From Aedoeadaptatus ivorii (GTDB lineage: Bacteria > Bacillota > Clostridia > Tissierellales > Peptoniphilaceae), in the NCBI RefSeq assembly GCF_900638585.1, contig NZ_LR134523.1:1338501-1402500 (forward strand): a stretch of DNA of 64,000 nt, given 5' to 3'. The notes beneath the pieces were generated by a model. It saw only the letters and a list, made by a program, of their open reading frames with translations. It made no database searches and was not told the DNA's origin. Every line of letters starts with the position of its first letter. Position 1 is the stretch's first letter. The position numbers were made by a program, and so were the translations under genes. Below are positions 8,085-17,090 of this stretch, piece after piece.

Positions 8085-8815
8085 TTGTCATAGAAGATGT
8101 GCAGAAACGTACGACGTTTCTTTTCCTTGTCGGGCAACAAGACACGCAATAGCCACCGCGCAACCTATCGACCCGCAATAGCTTACTTGAGATCCTTCGA
8201 CTCCGCTGCGCTCCGCTCAGGATGACAAAATCATTGTTCACGATCGCTCCCTATTGTCATTCTGAGCGAGGAACTTTGTTCCGAGTCGAAGAATCTCGTT
8301 CTCTAGAAAAAAAGACCGGAGAAACCACCGCCGAAACGCACGACGTCTTTTCTCTTGTCGGGCAACAAGACACGCAATAGCCACCGTGCAACCTATCGAC
8401 CCGCAATAGCCGACGGAGATCCGTTCGACTCCGCTGCGCTCCGCTCAGGATGACAAAATCATTATTCACGATCGCTCCCTATTGTCATTCTGAGCGAGGA
8501 ACTTCGTTCCCAGTCGAAGAATCTCGTTCTCTAGAAAAAAAGACCGGAGAAACCACCGCCGAAACGCACGACGTCTTTTCTCTTGTCGGGCAACAAGACA
8601 CGCAATAGCCACCGTGCAACCTATCGACCCGCAATAGCTTACTTGAGATCCTTCGACTCCGCCTGTCGGCTCCGCTCAGGATGACAAAATCATTATTCAC
8701 GACCGCTCCCTATTGTCATTCTGAGCGAGGAACTTTGTTCCGAGTCGAAGAATCTCTTTCCCTAGAGAAAACGACCGGAGAAACCACCGCCGAAACGCGC
8801 GACGTTTCTTTTTCC
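8085..8815. repeat. Three tandem copies of the mosaic inverted-repeat unit (array 2)
   Basis: About 228-bp units repeat almost perfectly, with A elements starting at 8255, 8483 and 8713 and B elements near 8189, 8418 and 8647. Each B-A pair is an inverted repeat separated by about 27 bases (TTCACGATCGCTCCCTAT). The segment between pairs contains AAAGACCGGAGAAACCACCG, CGAAACGCACGACGT and ACACGCAATAGCCACCGTGC. Each unit has a matching short open frame on the minus strand beginning MNNDFVILSGAQRSR; these have no ribosome binding site and I treat them as repeat artefacts. Confidence 0.9.
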
Positions 8816-8858
8816 TTCTCCACGCAAAAGACATAAAAGTGAGGGCAGACGGTCGCTC

Positions 8859-8900
8859 AAAAAAGGGAGCGAGTATCGAAGTTATCCTCCGCTCGCTCCC
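8859..8900 (-). terminator. trpP terminator
   Basis: Reading leftward, GGGAGCGAG (8892-8900) pairs with CTCGCTCCC (8865-8873) across a loop of about 18 bases, followed by six T. Confidence 0.75.
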
Positions 8901-8906
8901 GCTTCC

Positions 8907-9416
8907 TTACCGTATACGACTGTGCCGAAAATGAACGGCGACGACTTTTTCGAAGACGACGCCGCAAACGCCGGTGAGGACCGCCGTGGGAAGGACCACC
9001 GCCGCAAACATGGCGCCGAAGGGCGCACCGCCGGGCAGTCCCACCAAAAACATAGCGGAGGCGAGGAAGATGGTACCGCTCACCATGGTCGCCAAGAAGT
9101 AGACCAATGCCTTTTTAACGACCCCCGCCTCGGGAAATACCCGTGCCATGGCCATTACCGCCAAGGCGGTGATGATCTTATCGATCAGACTCGGCAGCTG
9201 TCCCCCGGGAAATTGGGTGGTAACCGCCGCCATCAGCCCCATGGCGACGCCCATGGCGAGGGCGCTTTTCACATCGGGGTAGATCAGTACAAAGGCGATC
9301 ATAAAAAACAACATAAAATCCGGTTTCATTCCGTTAAAAAATCCGGGAACCACATAGTGTAACATCGTGCCCAATGCGATAAAGATCGCGCCCTGTACCA
9401 ATGTCTTCGTCTTCAT
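8907..9416 (-). CDS. trpP: Tryptophan transporter TrpP
   Basis: A membrane protein for tryptophan uptake. I start it at the ATG 9414-9416 (MKTKTLVQGAIFIALGTMLH), after AAAGGAGA, 11 codons inside the longer open frame; this gives 169 residues. GFFNGMKPDFMLFFM, TTQFPGGQLPSLIDK and VGLPGGAPFGAMFAAVVLP match the TrpP (YhaG) family along its whole length. Several hydrophobic helices are present. Control is by the T-box leader at 9439-9700, whose specifier and discriminator-pairing bases fit tRNA-Trp. In Bacillus the gene is instead under TRAP control. Confidence 0.88.
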   Translation of the reverse strand: MKTKTLVQGAIFIALGTMLHYVVPGFFNGMKPDFMLFFMIAFVLIYPDVKSALAMGVAMGLMAAVTTQFPGGQLPSLIDKIITALAVMAMARVFPEAGVVKKALVYFLATMVSGTIFLASAMFLVGLPGGAPFGAMFAAVVLPTAVLTGVCGVVFEKVVAVHFRHSRIR

Positions 9417-9438
9417 AATTTCTCCTTTTCTCGGCACT

Positions 9439-9700
9439 AAAAAAACCACTTGCCCGGTTTAGGAGCAAATGGTAAATTCGCGGTGCCATCCTAGTGACGT
9501 CGCAAAGCGACGCATCTCTGTTTAGATACTAACATATCCTATCTCGATAACGGGAGAACCGGCGCAGATACTCAATTCACTTTGCACTCACAGACCCATT
9601 CGCGCTCGGTTGCCTCGCCGGTTCGCACCCACCACCGGTTCTCTGAGAGGATCCCCTGACGCTACTTACTTCTGTTCGTCGTTTTCATATTGTTTAGGAT
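9439..9700 (-). promoter_or_regulatory. T-box riboswitch, tryptophan-type
   Basis: On the minus strand the order is Stem I with the AGTA S-turn, AGAGA and GGTGGTGGGTGCGAACCGGC, the specifier segment GAATGGG, the T-box AGGATGGCACCGCG (9479-9492) and a terminator (9446-9473, T run 9439-9445). The specifier reads TGG directly after GAA. If the usual one-base spacer is counted it would read GGG. The antiterminator bulge is TGGC, whose C pairs with discriminator G, as in bacterial tRNA-Trp and not tRNA-Gly. With TrpP downstream, tryptophan is the best assignment. Confidence 0.88.
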
Positions 9701-9707
9701 TACTTAC

Positions 9708-9735
9708 AGTATAGCAGACGATCGGGATTTTGCAA
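9708..9735 (-). promoter_or_regulatory. Promoter of the trpP T-box leader
   Basis: Reading leftward, TTGCAA and TATACT are 16 bp apart, immediately after the thiW stop codon. Confidence 0.7.
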
Positions 9736-9771
9736 CGACTTTTCTGCCGATCGCAAGAATTTTACCTCGCC

Positions 9772-10248
9772 TTAACGCCGTATGGCACCGGAAGAGATGA
9801 GCCCCACCAGTACCGCCGCGCCGATGGAGGCGCCCACGGCCGCAGAGGGTACAAAAAAGGGGATGTAGTAAAAGGGACTGCCGAGATCGAGCCCGAAGAG
9901 GTATTTCATAAAGGGATAGCTCAGGATCGCACTCAAAATGCCCGTGCCGATGACTTCGCCGATCCATGCCGCGCCGATGCGGCGGAATCGCCGGTACAAA
10001 AGCGCGCTCAACAGCGCCCCCACTACGGCGCCGGTTACCGCCGTAAAGGGCTTGCCCATGCCCATGCGGATCAGGCCGGTCAAGAGGGCGCAGAGAAAAT
10101 TGTACTTCGGTCCCAATACCACGGCGCCGATGACATTGATGCAGTGCTGAAAGGGCGCCATATTGGGAAAGACCACCATGGTAGATAGGCTGACGGAGAC
10201 GGCGGTCATTACCCCGGTCAGCACGATTTTTTGGGTCGTTTTTTCCAT
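9772..10248 (-). CDS. thiW: ECF transporter S component, ThiW family
   Basis: A 158-residue integral membrane protein. FPNMAPFQHCINVIGAVVLGPKYNFLCALLTGLIRMGMG and the following AVTGAVVGALLSALLYR match the ThiW family, the S component thought to take up the thiazole precursor of thiamin. About five helices are predicted by eye. It needs the EcfA1/A2/T module encoded at 5524-7992. A promoter lies upstream, but I see no TPP riboswitch in the 110-base leader, unlike many thiW genes. The ATG follows GGAGGAAGT. Confidence 0.85.
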   Translation of the reverse strand: MEKTTQKIVLTGVMTAVSVSLSTMVVFPNMAPFQHCINVIGAVVLGPKYNFLCALLTGLIRMGMGKPFTAVTGAVVGALLSALLYRRFRRIGAAWIGEVIGTGILSAILSYPFMKYLFGLDLGSPFYYIPFFVPSAAVGASIGAAVLVGLISSGAIRR

Positions 10249-10290
10249 ACTTCCTCCGATTTCGTGCGGGTTTTGCCCCGCGTTTTTCTC

Positions 10291-10319
10291 AGTATACCGA
10301 ACTCCGCGCCAAAGGACAA
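10291..10319 (-). promoter_or_regulatory. thiW promoter
   Basis: Reading leftward, TTGTCC and TATACT are 17 bp apart. The short leader downstream has only a small GC hairpin near 10268-10283. Confidence 0.65.
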
Positions 10320-10326
10320 ACGCAAC

Positions 10327-10350
10327 AAAAAAAGACGCCCGAAGGCGTCC
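10327..10350 (-). terminator. Terminator of the ATP-grasp gene
   Basis: Reading leftward, GACGCC-TTCG-GGCGTC followed by seven T. Confidence 0.9.
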
Positions 10351-10363
10351 TTTTCTCTTCTCG

Positions 10364-11839
10364 TTATCTGCGCTGTTCCAAAATGCGGATGCGCTCTTCC
10401 AGTGCGTGAATGCGCGCTTCGAGTGCCCGGTATCTCGCGTCGGAATCGGACGCGTAGGAAGGCGCGTTTTGCGGCTGCTGCGGCTGTTCTTGTGCCGGGT
10501 AGCCGCTTCCGTAGGGCGCCCAGCCCCGTCCCGCCGCGCGCACGGGGGTCTCGTTCGCCGCGTCTTTAAGATAGTCTACGGCCTGGTCGCGCTTATCGCG
10601 CACATCTTTGAGTCCCCGCCGGTATTCCTCTTCCCAGCGCTCTTTGTTCAGCTCGTAGCCGCGCTCGATGCTGTGATACGCCTCTTTGCCGCGCCGCTCG
10701 AGTTCGTCGCGGGTGGCGCGCACGGAGTCCTTGGCGCCTTCGAAGGCGCGTTTCGCCTTTTGATCGGGCCGATTGGCAAAGGCCGCTTCGGCGTTTTTGC
10801 GGGCGAGGCGGTTTTCTTCGGCGCGCTGTTTCGCAATATCTTGCGCGTCGTTCGCCCTTCCGTTATCGGTAAGGCCCTCTCGCGCAATGGCGATTTCCGC
10901 GAGTTTTTGGATAAAGGCGTCGTAGGAGTAGCCCGCCGCCTTCGCCATTTTTATGATGTCGGAACTTTCGGGGTGCAGACCCGCCAAGGCGTTGACCTCG
11001 AGAACATAGGCCTTGCCGTCCCGAATGCGCATGTCCACGCGGCAGTAGTCTCGGATCTGCAGCAGCTCGAATGCCTTTTTCGCGGTCTCTTCGACGGTCT
11101 TTCGTTCCGCGTCGCTTAAGCGGGCGGGCACGTGGTATTCCACATCGTCCTCGTGTTTGACCTCGAAGCTGAAGATCTTTTCCCGATTGCCGGAGACATT
11201 CGAAAAGTCGACTTCTACCGCGGGAAGAACTTCCACATCTGCGCCGTTTCCGATGACGCCGACGGTCACTTCTTTGCCCTCGATATATTCGGTCACCAGG
11301 AGTTTGTCGTTGTAGGCGAACATCTTGCGCACCAATCGGAACAATTCCTCGTCGCTACGAACCACGGCGTCGTCGCCGATGCCGCGGCTAGAACCTTCGT
11401 TGTTGGGCTTTACGAGTACGGGATACTTGGGCGCCAGGCGCGCCAAATCCACCGGGGATTCGAGGACGACGGTCTCGGGGTGGGCGATGCCGTTTCGGGC
11501 GAGGACGGCGGTGGCGAGCGCCTTGTCGTCGGCCACGCCGTGGCCCATGGCACCGGATCCGGTGTGGGGGATGCCCGCCTGTTTTAAGAGGCTCGGCAGT
11601 TCGGTGCGGTCGTTGATGTCCTCCCGGCCGTTTGCCAAATTAAAGACCAGGTCGATCTTGTCTTCCGCGAGTTTGTCCAAAAGGTGCTCGTCGAAGACGT
11701 AATCGATGACGTCGTACTTATCTTTCAGGGCGGCGGTGACGGATTCTACCACATCGTCTTGATAACTTTGTTCCGCGAGGGCCGCTTCTTCTGTTTTTCG
11801 ATGAATCTGAGATACATCTCTTACGATACCGATTCGCAT
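10364..11839 (-). CDS. D-Ala-D-Ala-ligase-like ATP-grasp protein with helical C-terminal extension
   Basis: 491 residues. Residues 1-320 are an ATP-grasp ligase of the Ddl/COG1181 type: GIPHTGSGAMGHGVADDKALAT (89-110), VLVKPNNEGSSRGIG (141-154) for ATP binding, and the metal-binding VLEVNALAGLHPESS (E281, N283). The N-terminal domain lacks the usual Ddl GExGEDGxxQG motif (here NGREDINDRTELPSLL), so it may join other substrates. Residues 320-430 are charged and Ala/Arg/Glu-rich, predicted helical; 433-465 is a Pro/Gln/Tyr linker; 466-491 is a short coiled coil. Such a tail is not part of Ddl, which is about 300-370 residues. It is monocistronic behind carB, with its own terminator. Confidence 0.75.
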   Translation of the reverse strand: MRIGIVRDVSQIHRKTEEAALAEQSYQDDVVESVTAALKDKYDVIDYVFDEHLLDKLAEDKIDLVFNLANGREDINDRTELPSLLKQAGIPHTGSGAMGHGVADDKALATAVLARNGIAHPETVVLESPVDLARLAPKYPVLVKPNNEGSSRGIGDDAVVRSDEELFRLVRKMFAYNDKLLVTEYIEGKEVTVGVIGNGADVEVLPAVEVDFSNVSGNREKIFSFEVKHEDDVEYHVPARLSDAERKTVEETAKKAFELLQIRDYCRVDMRIRDGKAYVLEVNALAGLHPESSDIIKMAKAAGYSYDAFIQKLAEIAIAREGLTDNGRANDAQDIAKQRAEENRLARKNAEAAFANRPDQKAKRAFEGAKDSVRATRDELERRGKEAYHSIERGYELNKERWEEEYRRGLKDVRDKRDQAVDYLKDAANETPVRAAGRGWAPYGSGYPAQEQPQQPQNAPSYASDSDARYRALEARIHALEERIRILEQRR

Positions 11840-11906
11840 ATTCCACGCTCCTTTTCATAGAATCAACTATCGGGATTTTACCCGACTTTATGAAAAGTCA
11901 ATCAAT

Positions 11907-14900
11907 TTACATGGAATAGTCGTCGAGTTCGTATACGTGCAGCGCCTCTTTTAGGGGGTTGTCTTTTAGGGTTTCGACGAACACTTTCGCCTTGTCGAGA
12001 TTGGTAAAGAGCTCCACATCGCTTTCGATGCTGGTGCGACGAATCAAAAATCCGTCGCGCTTGGAGTCGTTGCCCTTGGTGGGGGTGTTAAAGACCATGT
12101 GGATCTTGCCGCCTCGAATATAGTCGATCATGGTGGGCGGCGCTTCCTCTACGCGGCGCACCAGCTTTGCGTCGATGCCTAAATCGGCGAGATAGGCTTT
12201 GGTGCCTTCGGTGGCATAAAATTCGTAGCCCAGCGCGTCCATTTCCCGGGCGATGGGGGCGAATTCCCGTTTGTCGCGGTCGCGCACGGTACATAAAATG
12301 CGCCGCTTTTTGTCCTCGATGTCCATGCCGGCGGCCAAAAATCCCTTTGCCATCGCCTCTTCTTCGGTAGCGCCGACGCCCAGCACCTCGCCGGTGGAGC
12401 GCATTTCGGGCCCGAGGGAGGCCTCGACGCGGTGGAGTTTTTCGGTCGAAAATACGGGGATCTTGACGCAGGTATAGGCCGCTTTTTTGCCGATGCCGGT
12501 GGCGTATCCCATGTCTTTGAGGCTATGGCCCAGCATGACCTTGGTGGCGAGCTCGGTGATATTGATGCCCGTCACCTTCGAGAGATAGGGCACGGTGCGG
12601 GAACTGCGGGGGTTGACCTCGATCATATACAGCACCTCGTCTTTGATGATGTACTGGATATTAATCATGCCGATGACGCCGAGTTCCAGGGCGACTTTTT
12701 TGGTCGCCTCCAGAATTTCCGCTTCCATCTGTTCGCTGATATGCCGGGAGGGATAAATGCTGATGGAGTCGCCGCTGTGCACGCCGGCGCGCTCCAAGTG
12801 TTCCATAATGCCCGGCAGGAATACGTCGGCGCCGTCGCAGATGGCATCGACCTCGCATTCCATGCCCTCGATATACTGGTCGATCAGCACGGTGCGCTCG
12901 GGATCTAAGGCAAAGGACTCTTCGAGATAGTACCGGAGGTCTTCGTCGTTGGTGCAGATCTCCATGCCCTGGCCGCCCAGCACATAAGAAGGCCGTACCA
13001 ATACGGGATATCCCAGCGCCTTGGCGCCTTCCATTCCCTCTTCTACGCCGTGGACGCCGATGCCCTCCGGCCGCATCAGCTGGAGGTCTTCGAGCATGGC
13101 GTCGAATTTTTCGCGGTCTTCCGCCCGGTCGATGGCGGTGGGGTCGGTGCCCAAAATGGGAATGCGCGCTTCCTTAAAGGCGCCGGCGAGTTTGATGGCG
13201 GTCTGTCCGCCGAATTGGAGGATGACCCCTTCCGGCTGTTCTTTTTCCAGGATATTGAGGCTGTCTTCTGCCGTCAACGGCTCAAAGTACAGCTTGTCCG
13301 ATATGTCGAAGTCGGTGGATACGGTCTCGGGATTGTTGTTGATGATGATGGTTTCGTACCCTTCTCGGCGCAGGGTCTTGACACAGTGGACCGAGGCGTA
13401 GTCGAATTCCACGCCCTGGCCGATGCGAATGGGGCCGCTCCCGATGACGACGATGCGGCGCCTGTCCGCAGATACCGGCGATTCGTCCTCACCTTCGTAG
13501 GCGGAGTAGAGATAGTTCACTTGGGGATCGGCGAGTCCGCCGCAGGTATCCACCTTGCGGTATTTGGCCTCGATGCCGAAGAGCTTTCGCAGCTCGCGGA
13601 TAAACTTTTCCGTGACATCCAGCCGATTGGCGATGATCTCGTCGGAAAAGCCCATGCGCTTCATCAGCCGCAGTTTTTCCTCCGAGAGGTCTTCTTTCTT
13701 CATGCGCTCGAGTTCCGCCTCCAGGTCGACGATGCCCTTGATAATGCGCAGAAAATACGCATCCATCCCGGTCTCGCGGCTCAAACGCGCGATGTCGTAG
13801 CCGGTGTTTAAGAGGGCGGAGAGGTAGAACAGGCGCTCGTCGTTGGGGCGCTTTACATTTTCCTTTAAGGTCTCTATGTCCATCTTCTTAAATCGGGGGT
13901 GCAGCAGGCTGAAGGCGCCGATCTCCAAGGAGCGCAGTCCCTTTAGGAGCGCCACTTCGAGGGTGGGTCCGATCGCCATTACCTCGCCCGTCGCCATCAT
14001 CTTGGTGCCGAGATTGCGATCGGCGTTAAAGAATTTGTCGAAGGGCCATTTGGGGAGCTTGACCACCACATAGTCGATGGAGGGCTCGAAGGCCGAGGAG
14101 GCGTCGCCCGTCACCTTGTTTTCGATCTCGTCGAGAGAAAGCCCCAGGGCGATCTTCGAAGCCACCCGCGCAATGGGGTATCCCGTCGCCTTGGAGGCGA
14201 GCGCCGAAGAGCGGCTGACCCGGGGGTTGATCTCGATCACGGCGTATTCCAAGCTGTGGGGTTCCAGGGCGAACTGCACATTGCAGCCCCCTTCGATCCC
14301 CACGCCTTCTAAAATCTTAAAGGCGGAGCGGCGCAGCATATTGTGCTCCACATCGCTTAGGGTCTGGGTGGGCGCCACCACGATGGAATCGCCTGTATGG
14401 ACGCCGACGGGGTCGATGTTTTCCATATTGCAGACGCAGATACAGGTGCCCTTTGCGTCGCGGATCACTTCGTACTCGATTTCCTTCCAGCCGGTGATGC
14501 ACTTTTCGATCAGCACCTGCCCCACACGGGAAAGGTGAATGCCCGAGCGGGCGATGTTTTCGAGCTCGTCCGCGTCCTCGCAGATGCCGCCGCCGGTGCC
14601 GCCCAGGGTAAAGGCGGGGCGCACGACCACGGGGTAGCCGATCTCGTCGGCATAGGCGAGGGCGTCTTCGACGCTTTCGACGGTCTTGGATTCGATGATC
14701 GGTTCGCCGATTTCTTCCATCAGCTGGCGAAATTGTTCGCGGTCCTCGCCCTTTTTGATCGACGGGATCGAGGTGCCGATAATCTGTACGCCGTATTTTT
14801 CCAAAATCCCCTTGTCGTAGAGTTCGATCGAAAGATTCAGCCCGGTCTGCCCGCCCATGCCGGCGATCAAGCTGTCGGGACGCTCCCGTTCGATGATCTT

Positions 14901-15125
14901 TTCGATCACATCGACGGCGAGCGGCTCGATATAGACCTTATCCGCCACTTCGCGGTCGGTCATAATGGTGGCGGGGTTGGAGTTGACGAGGACGACCTCG
15001 ACCCCCTCTTCCCGCAGGGATTCACAGGCCTGGGTGCCGGAATAATCGAATTCCGCCGCCTGGCCGATGACGATAGGGCCGCTGCCGATCACGAGTACTT
15101 TCTGTATATCTTCTCTTTTGGGCAT
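11907..15125 (-). CDS. carB: Carbamoyl phosphate synthase large subunit
   Basis: Makes carbamoyl phosphate from bicarbonate, ammonia and two ATP, for pyrimidines and possibly arginine. The 1072 residues show both homologous halves, opening [22 protein letters not shown] and, near residue 555, [23 protein letters not shown]-grasp signatures include [46 protein letters not shown] and [20 protein letters not shown]-terminal MGS-like allosteric domain follows (from about 940). Nothing in the synthase half looks degenerate, in contrast to its partner CarA. It is the last gene of the pyrB-pyrK-pyrD-carA-carB operon, 12 bases after carA. Confidence 0.96.
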   Translation of the reverse strand: MPKREDIQKVLVIGSGPIVIGQAAEFDYSGTQACESLREEGVEVVLVNSNPATIMTDREVADKVYIEPLAVDVIEKIIERERPDSLIAGMGGQTGLNLSIELYDKGILEKYGVQIIGTSIPSIKKGEDREQFRQLMEEIGEPIIESKTVESVEDALAYADEIGYPVVVRPAFTLGGTGGGICEDADELENIARSGIHLSRVGQVLIEKCITGWKEIEYEVIRDAKGTCICVCNMENIDPVGVHTGDSIVVAPTQTLSDVEHNMLRRSAFKILEGVGIEGGCNVQFALEPHSLEYAVIEINPRVSRSSALASKATGYPIARVASKIALGLSLDEIENKVTGDASSAFEPSIDYVVVKLPKWPFDKFFNADRNLGTKMMATGEVMAIGPTLEVALLKGLRSLEIGAFSLLHPRFKKMDIETLKENVKRPNDERLFYLSALLNTGYDIARLSRETGMDAYFLRIIKGIVDLEAELERMKKEDLSEEKLRLMKRMGFSDEIIANRLDVTEKFIRELRKLFGIEAKYRKVDTCGGLADPQVNYLYSAYEGEDESPVSADRRRIVVIGSGPIRIGQGVEFDYASVHCVKTLRREGYETIIINNNPETVSTDFDISDKLYFEPLTAEDSLNILEKEQPEGVILQFGGQTAIKLAGAFKEARIPILGTDPTAIDRAEDREKFDAMLEDLQLMRPEGIGVHGVEEGMEGAKALGYPVLVRPSYVLGGQGMEICTNDEDLRYYLEESFALDPERTVLIDQYIEGMECEVDAICDGADVFLPGIMEHLERAGVHSGDSISIYPSRHISEQMEAEILEATKKVALELGVIGMINIQYIIKDEVLYMIEVNPRSSRTVPYLSKVTGINITELATKVMLGHSLKDMGYATGIGKKAAYTCVKIPVFSTEKLHRVEASLGPEMRSTGEVLGVGATEEEAMAKGFLAAGMDIEDKKRRILCTVRDRDKREFAPIAREMDALGYEFYATEGTKAYLADLGIDAKLVRRVEEAPPTMIDYIRGGKIHMVFNTPTKGNDSKRDGFLIRRTSIESDVELFTNLDKAKVFVETLKDNPLKEALHVYELDDYSM

Positions 15126-15137
15126 TTTCGATTCCTC

Positions 15138-16184
15138 CTATGCGAATGTCGAAAGGCGATCGCCTTCCGCTTGTTCCAGACCTCTCGCGCCGCTCAACCC
15201 GAAGGGATCGAACAGTACGCCGTAGGCGCGTCGTTCGGCGTCGTAAAAGCCTTCGATGCTCTGATCCGAGACGTGGGTGTAGATGCGCTCCACATCCTCC
15301 GGCAGATCGTCGACGATGTATTCGTGGTTTTGGCTCGTCATATACACGCGCCCGTCCGCGGCCTTTACGGGAATGGAGGCGCCGCAGTGGCCCTGTTCGA
15401 GTTTTTGCAGGCTCCCGCCCAGCGCCATGCCGAGAAACTGTGCCCCGAGGCCCGTGGCATAGATGGGCACCTTGCCGAGGATCTCGCGAATGTCTTGAAT
15501 GATGTCCACATATTGGGCGGCGATGCCCGGCCCGGAGCTCAAAAACAGAATGTCCGGCCGATCGGCGAGAATCGCGTCAAAATTCGTCATGGCGGGGTAG
15601 ACCACCACGCTGAAGCCCAGTTCGCGCAGTTTTTCCATGGTGCCGTCTTTTACGCCGAAATCCCACAGGGCGACGGTCTTTTCGCCGCCTTCGATCTCGG
15701 CCACTTCTACGGCGCTGACCGCCTCGATGGTGTTGGGGTTTTCCGCCGCAAAGAAGCGCTCCATCTCCGAGGGCGTAAGCAGCCGGTCGGTGATGATGCC
15801 GCGCTGGCCGCCGCTCTTTCTGAGGTGGCGGATCAACCCGCGGGTATCCGCCTCCTCGACGCCCACCACGTCGTGGTAGTCGAGATACGCCTTGAGGTCC
15901 ATTTCGCTCCGAAAGTTGGTCGCATTTTCCATCGCCTTTCGGCAGATCAGCGCCGAGATGGTGGGGCCTTCGGACTGGTTGTCCTCAAAGTTCATGCCGT
16001 AGCCGCCGACCAAAGGATAGGTAAAGATCAAGAGGCGATCGAGATTGGCGGGGTCGGTCATCACCTCTTCGTGGCCGATCATGGTGCCGTGTACGAGAAA
16101 GTGGCCCCCGACTTTTTTTCGACGTCCGGCGAACTGCCGCCCCTTAAATACCGTGCCGTCTTCCAATTGGATAAAGGTCTCCAT
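15138..16184 (-). CDS. carA: Carbamoyl phosphate synthase small subunit with inactive glutaminase site
   Basis: 348 residues. The N-terminal CarA domain (IFTYPLVGGYGMN, DTRGLIRHLRKSGGQRG) and the class I amidotransferase fold (VALWDFGVKDGTMEKLRELG, LFLSSGPG, TSQNHEYIVDD) are recognisable. The catalytic residues are not: the nucleophile Cys of GICLGHQ is Gly245 in ATGLGAQ, and the HPE that supplies His and Glu is D326-P327-F328 in LFDPFGLSG. The neighbouring His of LGHQ is Ala248. The codons were checked on the DNA, and the frame is intact throughout. It should not hydrolyse glutamine. It may persist as a structural partner of CarB, which would then use free ammonia. Co-transcribed with pyrD upstream (9 bases) and carB. 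Confidence 0.93.
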   Translation of the reverse strand: METFIQLEDGTVFKGRQFAGRRKKVGGHFLVHGTMIGHEEVMTDPANLDRLLIFTYPLVGGYGMNFEDNQSEGPTISALICRKAMENATNFRSEMDLKAYLDYHDVVGVEEADTRGLIRHLRKSGGQRGIITDRLLTPSEMERFFAAENPNTIEAVSAVEVAEIEGGEKTVALWDFGVKDGTMEKLRELGFSVVVYPAMTNFDAILADRPDILFLSSGPGIAAQYVDIIQDIREILGKVPIYATGLGAQFLGMALGGSLQKLEQGHCGASIPVKAADGRVYMTSQNHEYIVDDLPEDVERIYTHVSDQSIEGFYDAERRAYGVLFDPFGLSGARGLEQAEGDRLSTFA

Positions 16185-16193
16185 ATTTGCCTC

Positions 16194-17090
16194 CTATACG
16201 ATGCCGCGGATCTCATCTAAAGACCCGATGTTCTCACGCGCTGTATATGCCTTCAAATCGTTGATGATGGTTTCCATACAATGGGGGTCGGCAAAGTTCA
16301 TGGTGCCGATCTCCACCGCCTCCGCCCCCGCCATAATCATAGCGATCACATCTTCCGCCGAGCGGATGCCGCCGATCCCCACCACGGGAATTGAAACCGC
16401 CCGCGCCACATCGCGCACCATGCGCAGAGCGATGGGAAAGATCGCAGGGCCCGAAAGGCCGGCGTAGATATTGTCGAAGACGGCCTTTTTCTCGTCCACA
16501 TCGATGGCGAACGCCTGGAAGGTATTCACCAGGCTGATGCCGTCCGCCCCCGCCGCTTCGCACGCTTTGGCGAGCTCCGCCGGGGCATCGCCGTTGGGCG
16601 AAAGCTTCACGATCACCGGGTGCTTGGTGCGTGCCTTCACCGCCCGGGTGATGGCAGCGGCGTCTTGGCAGTGCAGGCCGAAGGCCATGCCACCCGATGC
16701 CACATTGGGGCAGGAAATATTGAGCTCGATCATATGGATGTCGGTGTCATTGAGCATTTCGGCGGCCTCGAGATAGTCCTCGGTGCTGTTGCCGCCCAGG
16801 TTCACGAGCACAGTGGTGTCGATCTTTCGCATCTCGGGCCAAATCTCTTCGATAAAAGCCGAAACGCCCGGGTTTTCCAGGCCGATCGAGTTCATAATCC
16901 CCGATGACGTCTCGTAAATCCGCACGCCGGTGTTGCCTTCTTTGGGCCGCAGGGTGAGCCCTTTCGAGGCGATGCCGCCCAAAATCGCGGGGTCGTAAAA
17001 GCGGGCGTATTCCGCGCCGAAGCCGAAGGTGCCCGAGGCGCCGATCAAGGGGTTTTTGAGGGTTCTGCCCCCGAGTTTTACTTCCAGCAT
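16194..17090 (-). CDS. pyrD: Dihydroorotate dehydrogenase B, catalytic subunit
   Basis: FMN enzyme that oxidises dihydroorotate to orotate and passes electrons to NAD through PyrK. The 298-residue product opens MLEVKLGGRTLKNPLIGASGTFG and has the active-site cysteine in ELNISCPNV, plus KLSPN and GIGGIRSAEDV for FMN. The class 1B assignment rests on Cys (not Ser) as base and on pyrK being adjacent; the two overlap by 13 bases. Confidence 0.95.
   Translation of the reverse strand: MLEVKLGGRTLKNPLIGASGTFGFGAEYARFYDPAILGGIASKGLTLRPKEGNTGVRIYETSSGIMNSIGLENPGVSAFIEEIWPEMRKIDTTVLVNLGGNSTEDYLEAAEMLNDTDIHMIELNISCPNVASGGMAFGLHCQDAAAITRAVKARTKHPVIVKLSPNGDAPAELAKACEAAGADGISLVNTFQAFAIDVDEKKAVFDNIYAGLSGPAIFPIALRMVRDVARAVSIPVVGIGGIRSAEDVIAMIMAGAEAVEIGTMNFADPHCMETIINDLKAYTARENIGSLDEIRGIV

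Noticed and set aside
8035-8700. Three similar short minus-strand proteins starting MNNDFVILSGA
   Set aside because: They arise from the repeated DNA itself, lack ribosome binding sites, and the same reading appears at other arrays with frameshifts.
8085-8815. CRISPR array
   Set aside because: The units are about 228 bp, long inverted repeats without short unique spacers, and no cas gene is in the window.
14397-16220. 607-codon plus-strand open frame antisense to carB and carA
   Set aside because: GC-rich codon-phase shadow of two well-supported genes; no recognisable family.
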